Part shown: positions 17,749-24,994 of the stretch, piece by piece
Layout of the letters: the number at the start of each line of letters is the position of its first letter
Numbering within the stretch: position 1 is the stretch's first letter
Assembly: GCA_021818865.1 (NCBI GenBank)
Contig: JAKASX010000005.1
Coordinates: 16,939-80,938 of the forward strand
Source of the DNA: Acidobacteriota bacterium
GTDB taxonomy: Bacteria > Acidobacteriota > Terriglobia > Acidiferrales > UBA7541
Direction of reading: 5' to 3'
Length of the DNA stretch: 64,000 nucleotides
The notes under the pieces: model-generated
Database searches by the model: none
Seen by the model: only the letters and a program-made list of their open reading frames with translations
Told to the model about the DNA's origin: nothing
Position numbers and translations under genes: made by a program

Positions 17749-18596
17749 TCCAGGTGCCCGTTTCCGAGGAGGCTCCCGATGGGCTGCAGCACGTTGGCCT
17801 CTTTTCCCGATTCGCCAGACTGTGCGTCCCAGATTCGCCAGGGAGCTTTGCCCGAGGCCCAGAGCTCCTCAAGCATGTTTTTCTCTTTCAAGGTGTCCAT
17901 GCAGGACCAGAATCCATAGTGCCGAAAGGCGTTCAGTTGGCCGTCGCGTGCAAGGCGTTCGACGGGATCGCGTTCCCAGGCCGTCTCATCCCCGGCGATA
18001 TACTCGAACACCTCGCGGCTCAAGACAAAGTAGCCCCCGTTGATCCAGCCTTCGCTCAGCTCCGCCTTTTCGTAAAATTCGGTCACCCGGTCGCCTTGCA
18101 GCGACAGCCGGCCGAAGCGAGCCGGCGAACGCACCGCCGTCACGGTGGCTAGCCTGTTGGAACCGTCGTAGAAGCGGATGAGCGCGCCGATATCCAGATC
18201 GGTCAATCCGTCGCCGTAAGTAAACAGGAACCGGTCGTCCCCACCCAGCCAACTGCGAACTCTCTTCAGGCGGCCGCCCGTCTGCGTGTGCAATCCGGTT
18301 TCTACCAAGTGAACTTTCCAGCTCGGATGGCGCCCGTTGCGGATCACCGTATCGCCGGTCGCAAGGTCAATGGATACGTCGCTGTTGAGTGCGTAGAAAT
18401 TGAGGAAGTACGTCTTCACCACTTCGGCCTTGTATCCGAGAGCGATCACGAATTCCCGTATGCCGTGGGTCGAAAAGATATTCATGATGTGCCACAGAAT
18501 TGGCTTGCCGCCGATTTCCACCATCGGCTTCGCCCGCAACTGAGTTTCCTCACTCAACCGAGTTCCAAGACCGCCAGCCAGAATCACCGCTTTCAT
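17745..18596 (-). CDS. rfbF: Glucose-1-phosphate cytidylyltransferase
   Basis: A 283-residue nucleotidyltransferase making CDP-glucose from CTP and glucose-1-phosphate. It begins MKAVILAGGLGTRLSEET, followed by KPMVEIGGKPILWHIM and the RfbF-specific FVIALGYKAEVVKTYFLNF. TYGDGLTDLDI supplies the metal-binding aspartate, and FWSCMDTLKEKNMLE is the characteristic C-terminal motif. Length and motifs match the RfbF family well. It is the first gene after a 262-base gap and heads the sugar-modification half of the cluster. RfbG and RfbH, which usually continue the pathway to 3,6-dideoxyhexoses, are absent from the window. Confidence 0.93.
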   Translation of the reverse strand: MKAVILAGGLGTRLSEETQLRAKPMVEIGGKPILWHIMNIFSTHGIREFVIALGYKAEVVKTYFLNFYALNSDVSIDLATGDTVIRNGRHPSWKVHLVETGLHTQTGGRLKRVRSWLGGDDRFLFTYGDGLTDLDIGALIRFYDGSNRLATVTAVRSPARFGRLSLQGDRVTEFYEKAELSEGWINGGYFVLSREVFEYIAGDETAWERDPVERLARDGQLNAFRHYGFWSCMDTLKEKNMLEELWASGKAPWRIWDAQSGESGKEANVLQPIGSLLGNGHLE

Positions 18597-18858
18597 TCGA
18601 CACTCCGATCGGGAGGCCCTGCCATGGGTCCACCGCTCCCAACGCCGTGCTCTGCAACGGCTCGACCGTTTGCTGACTTCTGCATGCACTCCTCTTGCCA
18701 AAGCAGCGCCGGACACGGCCCACAATGCGTTGAAAACAGAGGTTATAAGAAAGGCAAAAAGCGGATGGAATAAGAGAATCAGAACGTCAGGAGCAAAACT
18801 TTTGCCACAAAATTACCCTTGAGTTCCCACCTGCCCTCCCGGAGGTCTTCAGCAAAAC

Positions 18859-20112
18859 TTACGCCGCCAGCCTGCGCGAAGGCCCGATTTTTGATGCACA
18901 TACAGCCATGTAAAACTTCTCCACTCTCTCCGCCACTCTTTCCCAGGTATACCGTTCGACGACCTTTCGCTGGCCGCGCCGTCCAAGCGCCTCTCGTTTC
19001 GCAGAATTGCACAATAAATCCAGAATGGCGCGAGCCGTATCCTCCGGATCCCGAGGAGCCACCAGCAAGCCGTCGCGATTTTCCTCAATCACGCATTCCG
19101 TCGGCCCAATGCGTGCGCCGATGACTGGCTTCCCGCACATCCAAGCGTCTAAATAGGCGATCCCGAAGGATTCCGCCATCGAGGGCATCACAAAAACGTC
19201 GAGCGCGTCAAAAATCGATGGCTTCTCTGCCTCAGCAAAATTCCGAATCCTCACAAGACGCTCTCTTTCAAAATTGGTTAGGCTGTGGAGAAGAGCTTCC
19301 ACCTCGCGGTCCGGCGAGGGCTGAAACCCGGCCATCAGAAAGCGCGCTTCGCGATCAGTTCTCCATACGATTCTCATGGCCCGCAGAACCGTATCGGCCC
19401 CCTTCCCGCAATCCTGCCTCCCAACAAAACCTACGACGGGGAAGGAAGCGAGCCCGTATTGCTTCCGAACTTCCATGCCGTTCCGATCCTCGTACTTCTC
19501 CGGGTCCACTCCGACGCCGGCGACTTCGACGGGTATCTTGGCGAAGCCCGACATGAATTCGGCCTCGTAAGCTGTGTTGGCGATCGCGGCGTCACATTTT
19601 CCAAGCATTTTCTTGTGCAACGGCCGATGAGCCCACTCCTCTGCCGGATGAAACAAGGGGATGGCGACCAAGGTGAACCGCTTCCATTTTCTCGCGAGGT
19701 AAGCGTGATACGCGGGCGGCCAACGCCAGTTAAACACGCCCACGATATCGGCATCCGTTCGGGCCAGAAACGGAATCAGCTGCAACAACGCCGGATGCCC
19801 GCCGATCAACGCCACGCCGTCGCAGCCCAAAACCCATTTCGAGCTGCGATAGCCCCCGCGGAGGTTCTGCCACGCGCTTACGAAACCGCCCAATCGCCCG
19901 CCTTGGGGGTGCAACCGCTCGACGCGCACTCCTTGCAGTATTTCCATACGAGGCAGATTGGCAAACGCCCGCGACCACACGCTGCCCACATTCGACGTCA
20001 CCACGGTAACTTCATGGCCTCGCGACGCCAGGCACTCCGACAGTCTTTGCGCATGCCATTCAGCCCCCCCAACCGCGGGGGAATACATCGGGGTAACGTG
20101 CAGTATCCTCAT
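18859..20112 (-). CDS. GT4-family (GT-B) glycosyltransferase
   Basis: A 417-residue retaining transferase starting MRILHVTPMYSPAVGGAEWH, the GT4 acceptor-side loop. The donor domain holds VGFVGRQDCGKGADTVLRAM (about residue 220) and the E-x7-E region PSMAESFGIAYLDAWMCG (about 300), then VIGARIGPTECVIEE and the LVAPRDPEDTARAIL loop. The start ATG shares one base with the preceding TGA (TGATG at 20110-20114), a tight coupling. After it comes a 262-base gap before rfbF, so it may be the last gene of a three-gene glycosyltransferase unit (22169 to 18859). Confidence 0.88.
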   Translation of the reverse strand: MRILHVTPMYSPAVGGAEWHAQRLSECLASRGHEVTVVTSNVGSVWSRAFANLPRMEILQGVRVERLHPQGGRLGGFVSAWQNLRGGYRSSKWVLGCDGVALIGGHPALLQLIPFLARTDADIVGVFNWRWPPAYHAYLARKWKRFTLVAIPLFHPAEEWAHRPLHKKMLGKCDAAIANTAYEAEFMSGFAKIPVEVAGVGVDPEKYEDRNGMEVRKQYGLASFPVVGFVGRQDCGKGADTVLRAMRIVWRTDREARFLMAGFQPSPDREVEALLHSLTNFERERLVRIRNFAEAEKPSIFDALDVFVMPSMAESFGIAYLDAWMCGKPVIGARIGPTECVIEENRDGLLVAPRDPEDTARAILDLLCNSAKREALGRRGQRKVVERYTWERVAERVEKFYMAVCASKIGPSRRLAA

Positions 20113-21194
20113 CAAGGTTCCTCTTTGCGCCCAGCCCTCGAACTCGGAAAGGGGGAAGAGCACGGCTTCAGGGCCGATATCCGCGCGGGCCGTCCGCTCT
20201 CAGCCGAAGCAATCCATTTCAACCGCGCAATGTTCCGTCTGCTCAGCACGCACTTCAGAGCCAGTTTCCAAGTTTCCTCTTTGCGGAGGATTCCGGGAAA
20301 CATACGAGCCGAATCGAGCAAAAACCGCCGTGCCGAAGCCTTCTGCGTTTCCGCGTCGAGCAAATCCCCCAAATGACGCAGAGCGGCTCGATGCGTGTGA
20401 TCGAGAATCCCCTTCCGCAGATGGCGCGACATGTCCCCCGAGCGCCTGGCTAGAAGAAAGTATTTAACTGCCAGTACTTGCTGCATTTTCTGCGTTTCGT
20501 CGGAAGCAAGATTCGTGTTGGTCAGCGAACCGCCGTGAATTCTCCACTTGACCAGCGGCCGGGCGAGAAATGCGATTTTGTAATAAAGCGCGATCCGCAT
20601 CCAATATTCATAGTCAAAAGCCAAACCGATTTTGCCAGCGAAACCGCTGGTAAATCCGCCCAGTCTTTCGTAACAAGCTCTGCGAAAGAGGACCGAGGAA
20701 AGATTGATTCGATTGTAGGGGCTCAACAGCAGTTCCTGCCTGTCTTCGATGGCGTCGGCGGTGCGGTCAGGTCCGTGGCCCCAGCTTGTGTTTTCCCTCA
20801 CGATACGGCCCGCTTGGTCGACAAGGTGATAGCTGGAATGCACCAAGCCGACCTCCCGGTTCGCTTCGAGAACCTCCCGCTTCTGCTGCAAATTCTGGGG
20901 AAGCATCAGGTCATCGTCCGGGAGAAAAGCGATAAATTCCCCCCGGCATCGAACCAAACAAAGGTTCATGTTTTCGCAAGGACCGACGTTTCGCTTGTTT
21001 CTGAGGTAGGAGATCCGTTTGTCGGCGAGGGATCGGACTACCGACTCGGTTTCGTCGTCCGAGGCATTATCGGAAACAATTAGCTCGAAATCTCCGAAGC
21101 TCTGACCGAGGACGCTGGCAATAGACTCGCCAAGCATCGCGGCCCGGTTGAAGGTCGGTATGCATACACTGATTTGGGGTAATCGGCTCGGCAT
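20112..21194 (-). CDS. Family 2 (GT-A) glycosyltransferase
   Basis: A 360-residue GT2 enzyme: ISVCIPTFNRAAMLGESI at the N-terminus, IVSDNASDDET, and the metal-binding DDD in FLPDDDLMLP (about residue 92). The acceptor-region motif LAFDYEYWMRIAL (about 190) replaces the common ED motif. A C-terminal extension from about residue 240 is rich in charged and aromatic residues, without clear membrane helices. It sits 9 bases after the preceding GT2 gene and is coupled to the GT4 gene after it. Sugar specificity is not predictable. Confidence 0.86.
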   Translation of the reverse strand: MPSRLPQISVCIPTFNRAAMLGESIASVLGQSFGDFELIVSDNASDDETESVVRSLADKRISYLRNKRNVGPCENMNLCLVRCRGEFIAFLPDDDLMLPQNLQQKREVLEANREVGLVHSSYHLVDQAGRIVRENTSWGHGPDRTADAIEDRQELLLSPYNRINLSSVLFRRACYERLGGFTSGFAGKIGLAFDYEYWMRIALYYKIAFLARPLVKWRIHGGSLTNTNLASDETQKMQQVLAVKYFLLARRSGDMSRHLRKGILDHTHRAALRHLGDLLDAETQKASARRFLLDSARMFPGILRKEETWKLALKCVLSRRNIARLKWIASAESGRPARISALKPCSSPFPSSRAGRKEEP

Positions 21195-21203
21195 TCTAGC
21201 CCT

Positions 21204-22169
21204 TCAGCTCGGATGGGATGAGGTCTCTCGCGCGCCGGACGGCAGGGCGCCCACGGAGAGCCGGGAAGGAACGCCGCGCCTGAAGCAGACGTGCTGCCAA
21301 AAGAATCCCGCCTGACGCAAGGCTTCGCACTCCCGCCGCAGGGCTGCAGCCGGGCGCCCCCTGTACCTCTGCCATATGGCCTGCAATTCTCCTTGAACCA
21401 GCTCTTTCGCAACGTACAAGCCGAATCGAGGAGCCGAAACGGGAAGAGCCTGCGTGTAAGCGGTGGCTCGCCCGTGCTGGAAAAAACGACGGCGAATAAA
21501 CCTCTTAGTGAGCCGGTTGCGTGCTAACTGATGGCGCACGAGGATTTGAGGCGCATAGATCAACCGAAAGCCCGAGCGACGCATCCGCAACGATATTTCG
21601 GTATCCTCATACATCCCAACCCCGCCAGGGCCCAGGTCCGGCGAAAATCCTCCGATTTTCTTGAACACTTCCGAGCTCACAATCATGTTTGTGCCAAACA
21701 GCGTACCGTCCAACTCGGTCACTTCTTCACCACAATCGCGAACGCCGACCATGAGAGCCAGCCTGTTGTCCAGCCACACCGGCCAGCCACCCTCGTAATC
21801 GAGAAACACGCGTCCTTGCGCGGCATCGGCGCCTGTTTCGGCGAATAACTTGCGAATCTGCGGAAGATAATCGGGATCGCAAAAGACGTCATCGTCGGTG
21901 AATGCCAGCAGTTCACCGCGCGCAGCGGCGATGCCAGTGTTCAAGGCGTTGCTTTTCCCCATTTTAGTTTCGACCATCGAGCGGACGTGATTGGGAAATT
22001 TCTTCTGAAAATCCCGGCACACTGCGGCCGTACGGTCAGTTGATGCGTTGTCCACAACGAGCAGTTCCCAATCGAACGAATCCGTATTCGCAGGGCTGAG
22101 CAGCGTGTTCAGCGTGTCACGTAACATTGCCGCTCGGTTGCGGGTGCAGATAAGAACCGTAATTCGCAT
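21204..22169 (-). CDS. Family 2 (GT-A) glycosyltransferase
   Basis: A 321-residue GT2 enzyme beginning MRITVLICTRNRAAMLRDTL. VVDNASTDRT and FTDDDVFCDPDYL (metal-binding aspartates at about residue 87) are intact, and the EDTEISLRMRRSGF segment near residue 185 carries the catalytic acidic pair. I used the ATG at 22169 because the family N-terminus starts there; an ATG at 22223 would add 18 residues. It is the first gene of the left minus-strand cluster and faces a plus-strand gene across a 360-base divergent gap. Confidence 0.86.
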   Translation of the reverse strand: MRITVLICTRNRAAMLRDTLNTLLSPANTDSFDWELLVVDNASTDRTAAVCRDFQKKFPNHVRSMVETKMGKSNALNTGIAAARGELLAFTDDDVFCDPDYLPQIRKLFAETGADAAQGRVFLDYEGGWPVWLDNRLALMVGVRDCGEEVTELDGTLFGTNMIVSSEVFKKIGGFSPDLGPGGVGMYEDTEISLRMRRSGFRLIYAPQILVRHQLARNRLTKRFIRRRFFQHGRATAYTQALPVSAPRFGLYVAKELVQGELQAIWQRYRGRPAAALRRECEALRQAGFFWQHVCFRRGVPSRLSVGALPSGARETSSHPS

Positions 22170-22529
22170 GGCCAAAGAGGCTCCGACCAGCAAGAGCCTT
22201 GCCAAGGGACGAGCAAGCGGCATTCCAAAGAAAAGTCGGTGAGCACCTGGTTAACTGTCAATTTATCAGCCACTTGAATCGGCCTCTTGGGCAGCATTTG
22301 CCACAATTTGGGCAATCTTTTTCAACTCCAGGGCAATCGCTGGAGCTTGGAATTCGCCGCTTCGCCCGATTCTCTGCTGGTTGCAACCGCTTGGCCGGAT
22401 GGGCAGCGGCGTGCTTCGCTTCAAGCGGAGAAGTTTGCTCTGTATCCCCTTGCCGGTCTGGGCGAGGCTCTGGCGCAAATGCGAAACCCCGCTACCTACG
22501 GGCGAAAGCCCCTTAAACGAAAGGAACGA
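22170..22529. other. Divergent intergenic region between left cluster and PAP2 gene
   Basis: About 360 bases separating the minus-strand glycosyltransferase unit from the plus-strand PAP2 gene, so it probably contains promoters in both directions. A short inverted repeat CTCCAG/CTGGAG lies at 22326-22345 (8-base loop). I found no convincing sigma-70 pair and no -24/-12 match with correct spacing. No small gene could be supported. Confidence 0.4.
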
Positions 22530-23399
22530 ATGCTTTGGTCCACGGAAGGGGATATCCCGGGTGCCGAGAAGAGGCGCACCCCATCTCGCGGCAAGGTGAT
22601 GGAAACCTCCATTTGCGCCGCGCCTTCCGAATTTACGGCTCTTTTCGCTTCAGCCCTCCCGTTCCTCTGGGCGATGCGCCTGGATCGCTTGGATCTCTGG
22701 ATCGCCGACGCGATGGGGAGTTTCATGGGGCGCTCGCGGCTCTTCGATCTCGGCGTTCAGAGCGCCATCGTTCACGATATACTTGGAGGCTTCTGGTTCG
22801 CCCTCGCCGTCTTCGTTCTTTGGACCGTGCCCGGCGCATCGGCTTCGCCGCAAAAAGCGCATCGCATCGCAACGATCCTGATCGGAAGTGTTTTCGCCGT
22901 TCTCCTGGCCCTGTTCTGCGGACGCTTGTTCGGCTGGCTCCCGCCGAACCGAAATCCCGCTCTCGCGCATTTCTTTCCCGATTACATTTTCCCGAATCCC
23001 AACTCGAATTCGTTTCCCAGCGCTTCCACGGCACTCTACGCCGCCATCGCCGCCGGCGTGTTTTCCATTTCCCGGCCGATCGGCGCGGCGCTCTGGGCGC
23101 TCGTTTTCCTCGCCATTGGCCTTCCGCGGATGTACGTCGGCGGACATTATGCGAGCGACGTCATCGCCGGGGCTCTTGTCGGCCTGATCGGATACCTCGC
23201 GGTGCGAAGTTGGATCGAACCGTGGCTTTCCCGCGCGTCGTCGAATTTTTCCGCCGGATCTCGTCGCCGCCGATGGCTTCGCATCGCCGCAGAAATCATC
23301 GTGTTCATCTGGATTTTTCAATTAGCGGTTGAATTTCGGGAGGTACTCTGGGCTACACATATTCTCGAATTCTTGCTGGGACGCGGCGTCGGCCCATGA
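22530..23399 (+). CDS. PAP2-superfamily membrane phosphatase
   Basis: A 289-residue protein with several membrane helices and the PAP2 signature set: SFPSASTALYAAIAAG (motif 2, catalytic region, about residue 170) and LPRMYVGGHYASDVIAG (motif 3, with Arg and His, about 200). The first motif, normally KxxxxxxRP, is poorly conserved; the nearest candidate is the LPPNRNP segment. It may dephosphorylate undecaprenyl pyrophosphate or a similar lipid, recycling the carrier used in EPS synthesis. I chose the ATG at 22530 (AAAGGA upstream); 22599 is an alternative. It precedes the FemAB gene by 52 bases and is probably co-transcribed with it. Confidence 0.78.
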   Translation: MLWSTEGDIPGAEKRRTPSRGKVMETSICAAPSEFTALFASALPFLWAMRLDRLDLWIADAMGSFMGRSRLFDLGVQSAIVHDILGGFWFALAVFVLWTVPGASASPQKAHRIATILIGSVFAVLLALFCGRLFGWLPPNRNPALAHFFPDYIFPNPNSNSFPSASTALYAAIAAGVFSISRPIGAALWALVFLAIGLPRMYVGGHYASDVIAGALVGLIGYLAVRSWIEPWLSRASSNFSAGSRRRRWLRIAAEIIVFIWIFQLAVEFREVLWATHILEFLLGRGVGP

Positions 23400-23451
23400 A
23401 TCGGGTACGGCAATCCACAGTGACGAAGAAAATAAATCTTGGGAAGCTCCC

Positions 23452-24525
23452 ATGTCACTCACTCTGATCGACGCGCAGGAAAACGACGCTCCACAATGGG
23501 ATGCTTTCGTGGAAAACCATCCCGAGGGGCGATTCTCGCAGCTTTGGGGATTTCGCCAGACCCTTGAAAAAACTTATCGTTACCGCTGCGTCTATCTGCG
23601 CATCGATTCCGATGGCGGATGCGTCGGCGTGTTCCCTTCGGTCGTCTCCGCCGGCGGACGCCGGCGCCTGGTTTCACAGCCGTTCAATGAATATGGCGGC
23701 CCTTTGATAAGCGGCGCTCTGGCACCCGATGCCTGCGGTGAATTGGGAAAATTGCTCCTTTCCGCGGCGCGGGAAGCAGGGTGCGGATGCGTTGAAATCC
23801 GGGGTGGGACGGGCTGCCGGCCCGCCGAGCAGGCTGAATACTGGCTGAAGATGCCGCTCCATCGCTATGCCGAACTTGCGCTCACCGATCCGGAAAAACT
23901 TTGGCGCAATTCGCTCACGCACGAGGCCCGAAAAGGCGTGAATCAGGCGCGAAAAGCTGGACTCGCCGTTGAAATTCTTGAGGGGTCCGCCGCCGTCCGG
24001 GAGCCCTTCTATAGCTTGTATCTCCGTTCGATGAAGCGCCTCGGAGTGCCTCCCCATCCCGAGCGGATGTTCCATCACCTTGCCGAATCGCTCGGCCGGC
24101 GAGTCGTCGCCGCTTGGGTTTTCGCACAAGACAGACCGCTCGCCGCGCTTCTCGGCGTCATCTGCGGCAGGCGCCTTCAAATCTGGATCACCGCGTCGGA
24201 CGCGAACGAATGGTCGGCTCGCCCGAACGATTTGGCGCATTGGGAGCTGATTCGCTGGGCCGCTCTTCAGAACCTGCGCGTTTTCGATTTCGGATCGGCT
24301 CGCTACCCGGGCCAGATCCAGTTCAAAAAAAAATGGGGTGTTGCTTTTCGCGAATATGATTGTTACCTGATCGCCCGCAATGGCTCTTCACCCCGGTCCG
24401 CGATTCCCAGCGTCGATAGCTCGTCCCGCTCCATGGCCATGATGTCGCGTGTCTGGCGCGCGTGCGTCCCCATGCGGCTCACTCCCGCCCTCGGTGCTCC
24501 CATTCGCAGGTTCCTCACGAAATAG
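23452..24525 (+). CDS. FemAB-like acyltransferase of the XrtA/PEP-CTERM system
   Basis: A 357-residue GNAT-fold FemAB protein. Family landmarks are FSQLWGFRQTLEKTY near residue 26, a central HEARKGVNQARKAGL (about 155) and FYSLYLRSMKRLGVPPHPERMF (about 185), and the end motif FDFGSARYPGQIQFKKKWGV (about 280) of the PEP-CTERM-associated FemAB subfamily. GGGAAG precedes the ATG at 23452. In this family the role is assumed to be transfer of an amino acid or acyl group to a cell-envelope glycan or lipid; the substrate is not established. It lies more than 25 kb from xrtA and on a separate plus-strand unit. Confidence 0.8.
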   Translation: MSLTLIDAQENDAPQWDAFVENHPEGRFSQLWGFRQTLEKTYRYRCVYLRIDSDGGCVGVFPSVVSAGGRRRLVSQPFNEYGGPLISGALAPDACGELGKLLLSAAREAGCGCVEIRGGTGCRPAEQAEYWLKMPLHRYAELALTDPEKLWRNSLTHEARKGVNQARKAGLAVEILEGSAAVREPFYSLYLRSMKRLGVPPHPERMFHHLAESLGRRVVAAWVFAQDRPLAALLGVICGRRLQIWITASDANEWSARPNDLAHWELIRWAALQNLRVFDFGSARYPGQIQFKKKWGVAFREYDCYLIARNGSSPRSAIPSVDSSSRSMAMMSRVWRACVPMRLTPALGAPIRRFLTK

Positions 24526-24994
24526 CGCCCCTGTTTTGTTTCGTGCGCAAGGCAGCCTCGAACAACCACCTCGCATCTCATTTCCGCGTACGTCGGCTTG
24601 CACTCGGCCGCCGCCCCGCTCGGGCCGCGGGGAAAACGGAAATGGGCGAACGCAACGACGAACGCGCGATGTCTTTTGTTGTTACTTTTTTGATTACCGC
24701 ATAGAACTTTTTTAAAAAAGTACTAGACGAAATTTTCGCTCGTGTGGTAAAAAAACGACGGAAGTCCATAGCCTCGGGACCTCCACCTGTCGGGAACGGG
24801 TTGTTTGGGCGCTCGCTCTGCCTCTCCGCCCCAACCTCTTCCTAATCAATCAGCTGCACGAAAGTTGTCTCCAGGTCGGGCGTACTCAAACTAGTTACTA
24901 CTAAATAAACACACGCCAACAAGAAAGTACATCCGAAGTAAATAATCTGCTATCCCCATGTGTTGGGGGAAGGCTCTTTGGCGAGAGGTACTTT
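24526..24994. other. AT-richer intergenic region before the TIG-repeat lipoprotein
   Basis: About 470 bases without a gene I can support. Base composition drops from GC-rich to AT-rich between about 24660 and 24960. A 16-base perfect palindrome ACTTTTTTAAAAAAGT lies at 24706-24721. It could be a protein-binding site or part of a weak terminator for femAB, but has no GC stem. The stretch upstream of 24995 probably holds the lipoprotein promoter; I could not pick a reliable -35/-10 pair. Confidence 0.4.

Noticed and set aside
18654..18668. Minus-strand sigma-54-like site upstream of rfbF
   Set aside because: The -12 element TTGCA is good, but the -24 element matches only at GG, so it is not reliable.
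24805..24822. GG-N10-GC spaced site upstream of the TIG lipoprotein
   Set aside because: Only the core dinucleotides match; the flanks of both elements deviate, as expected by chance in GC-rich DNA.
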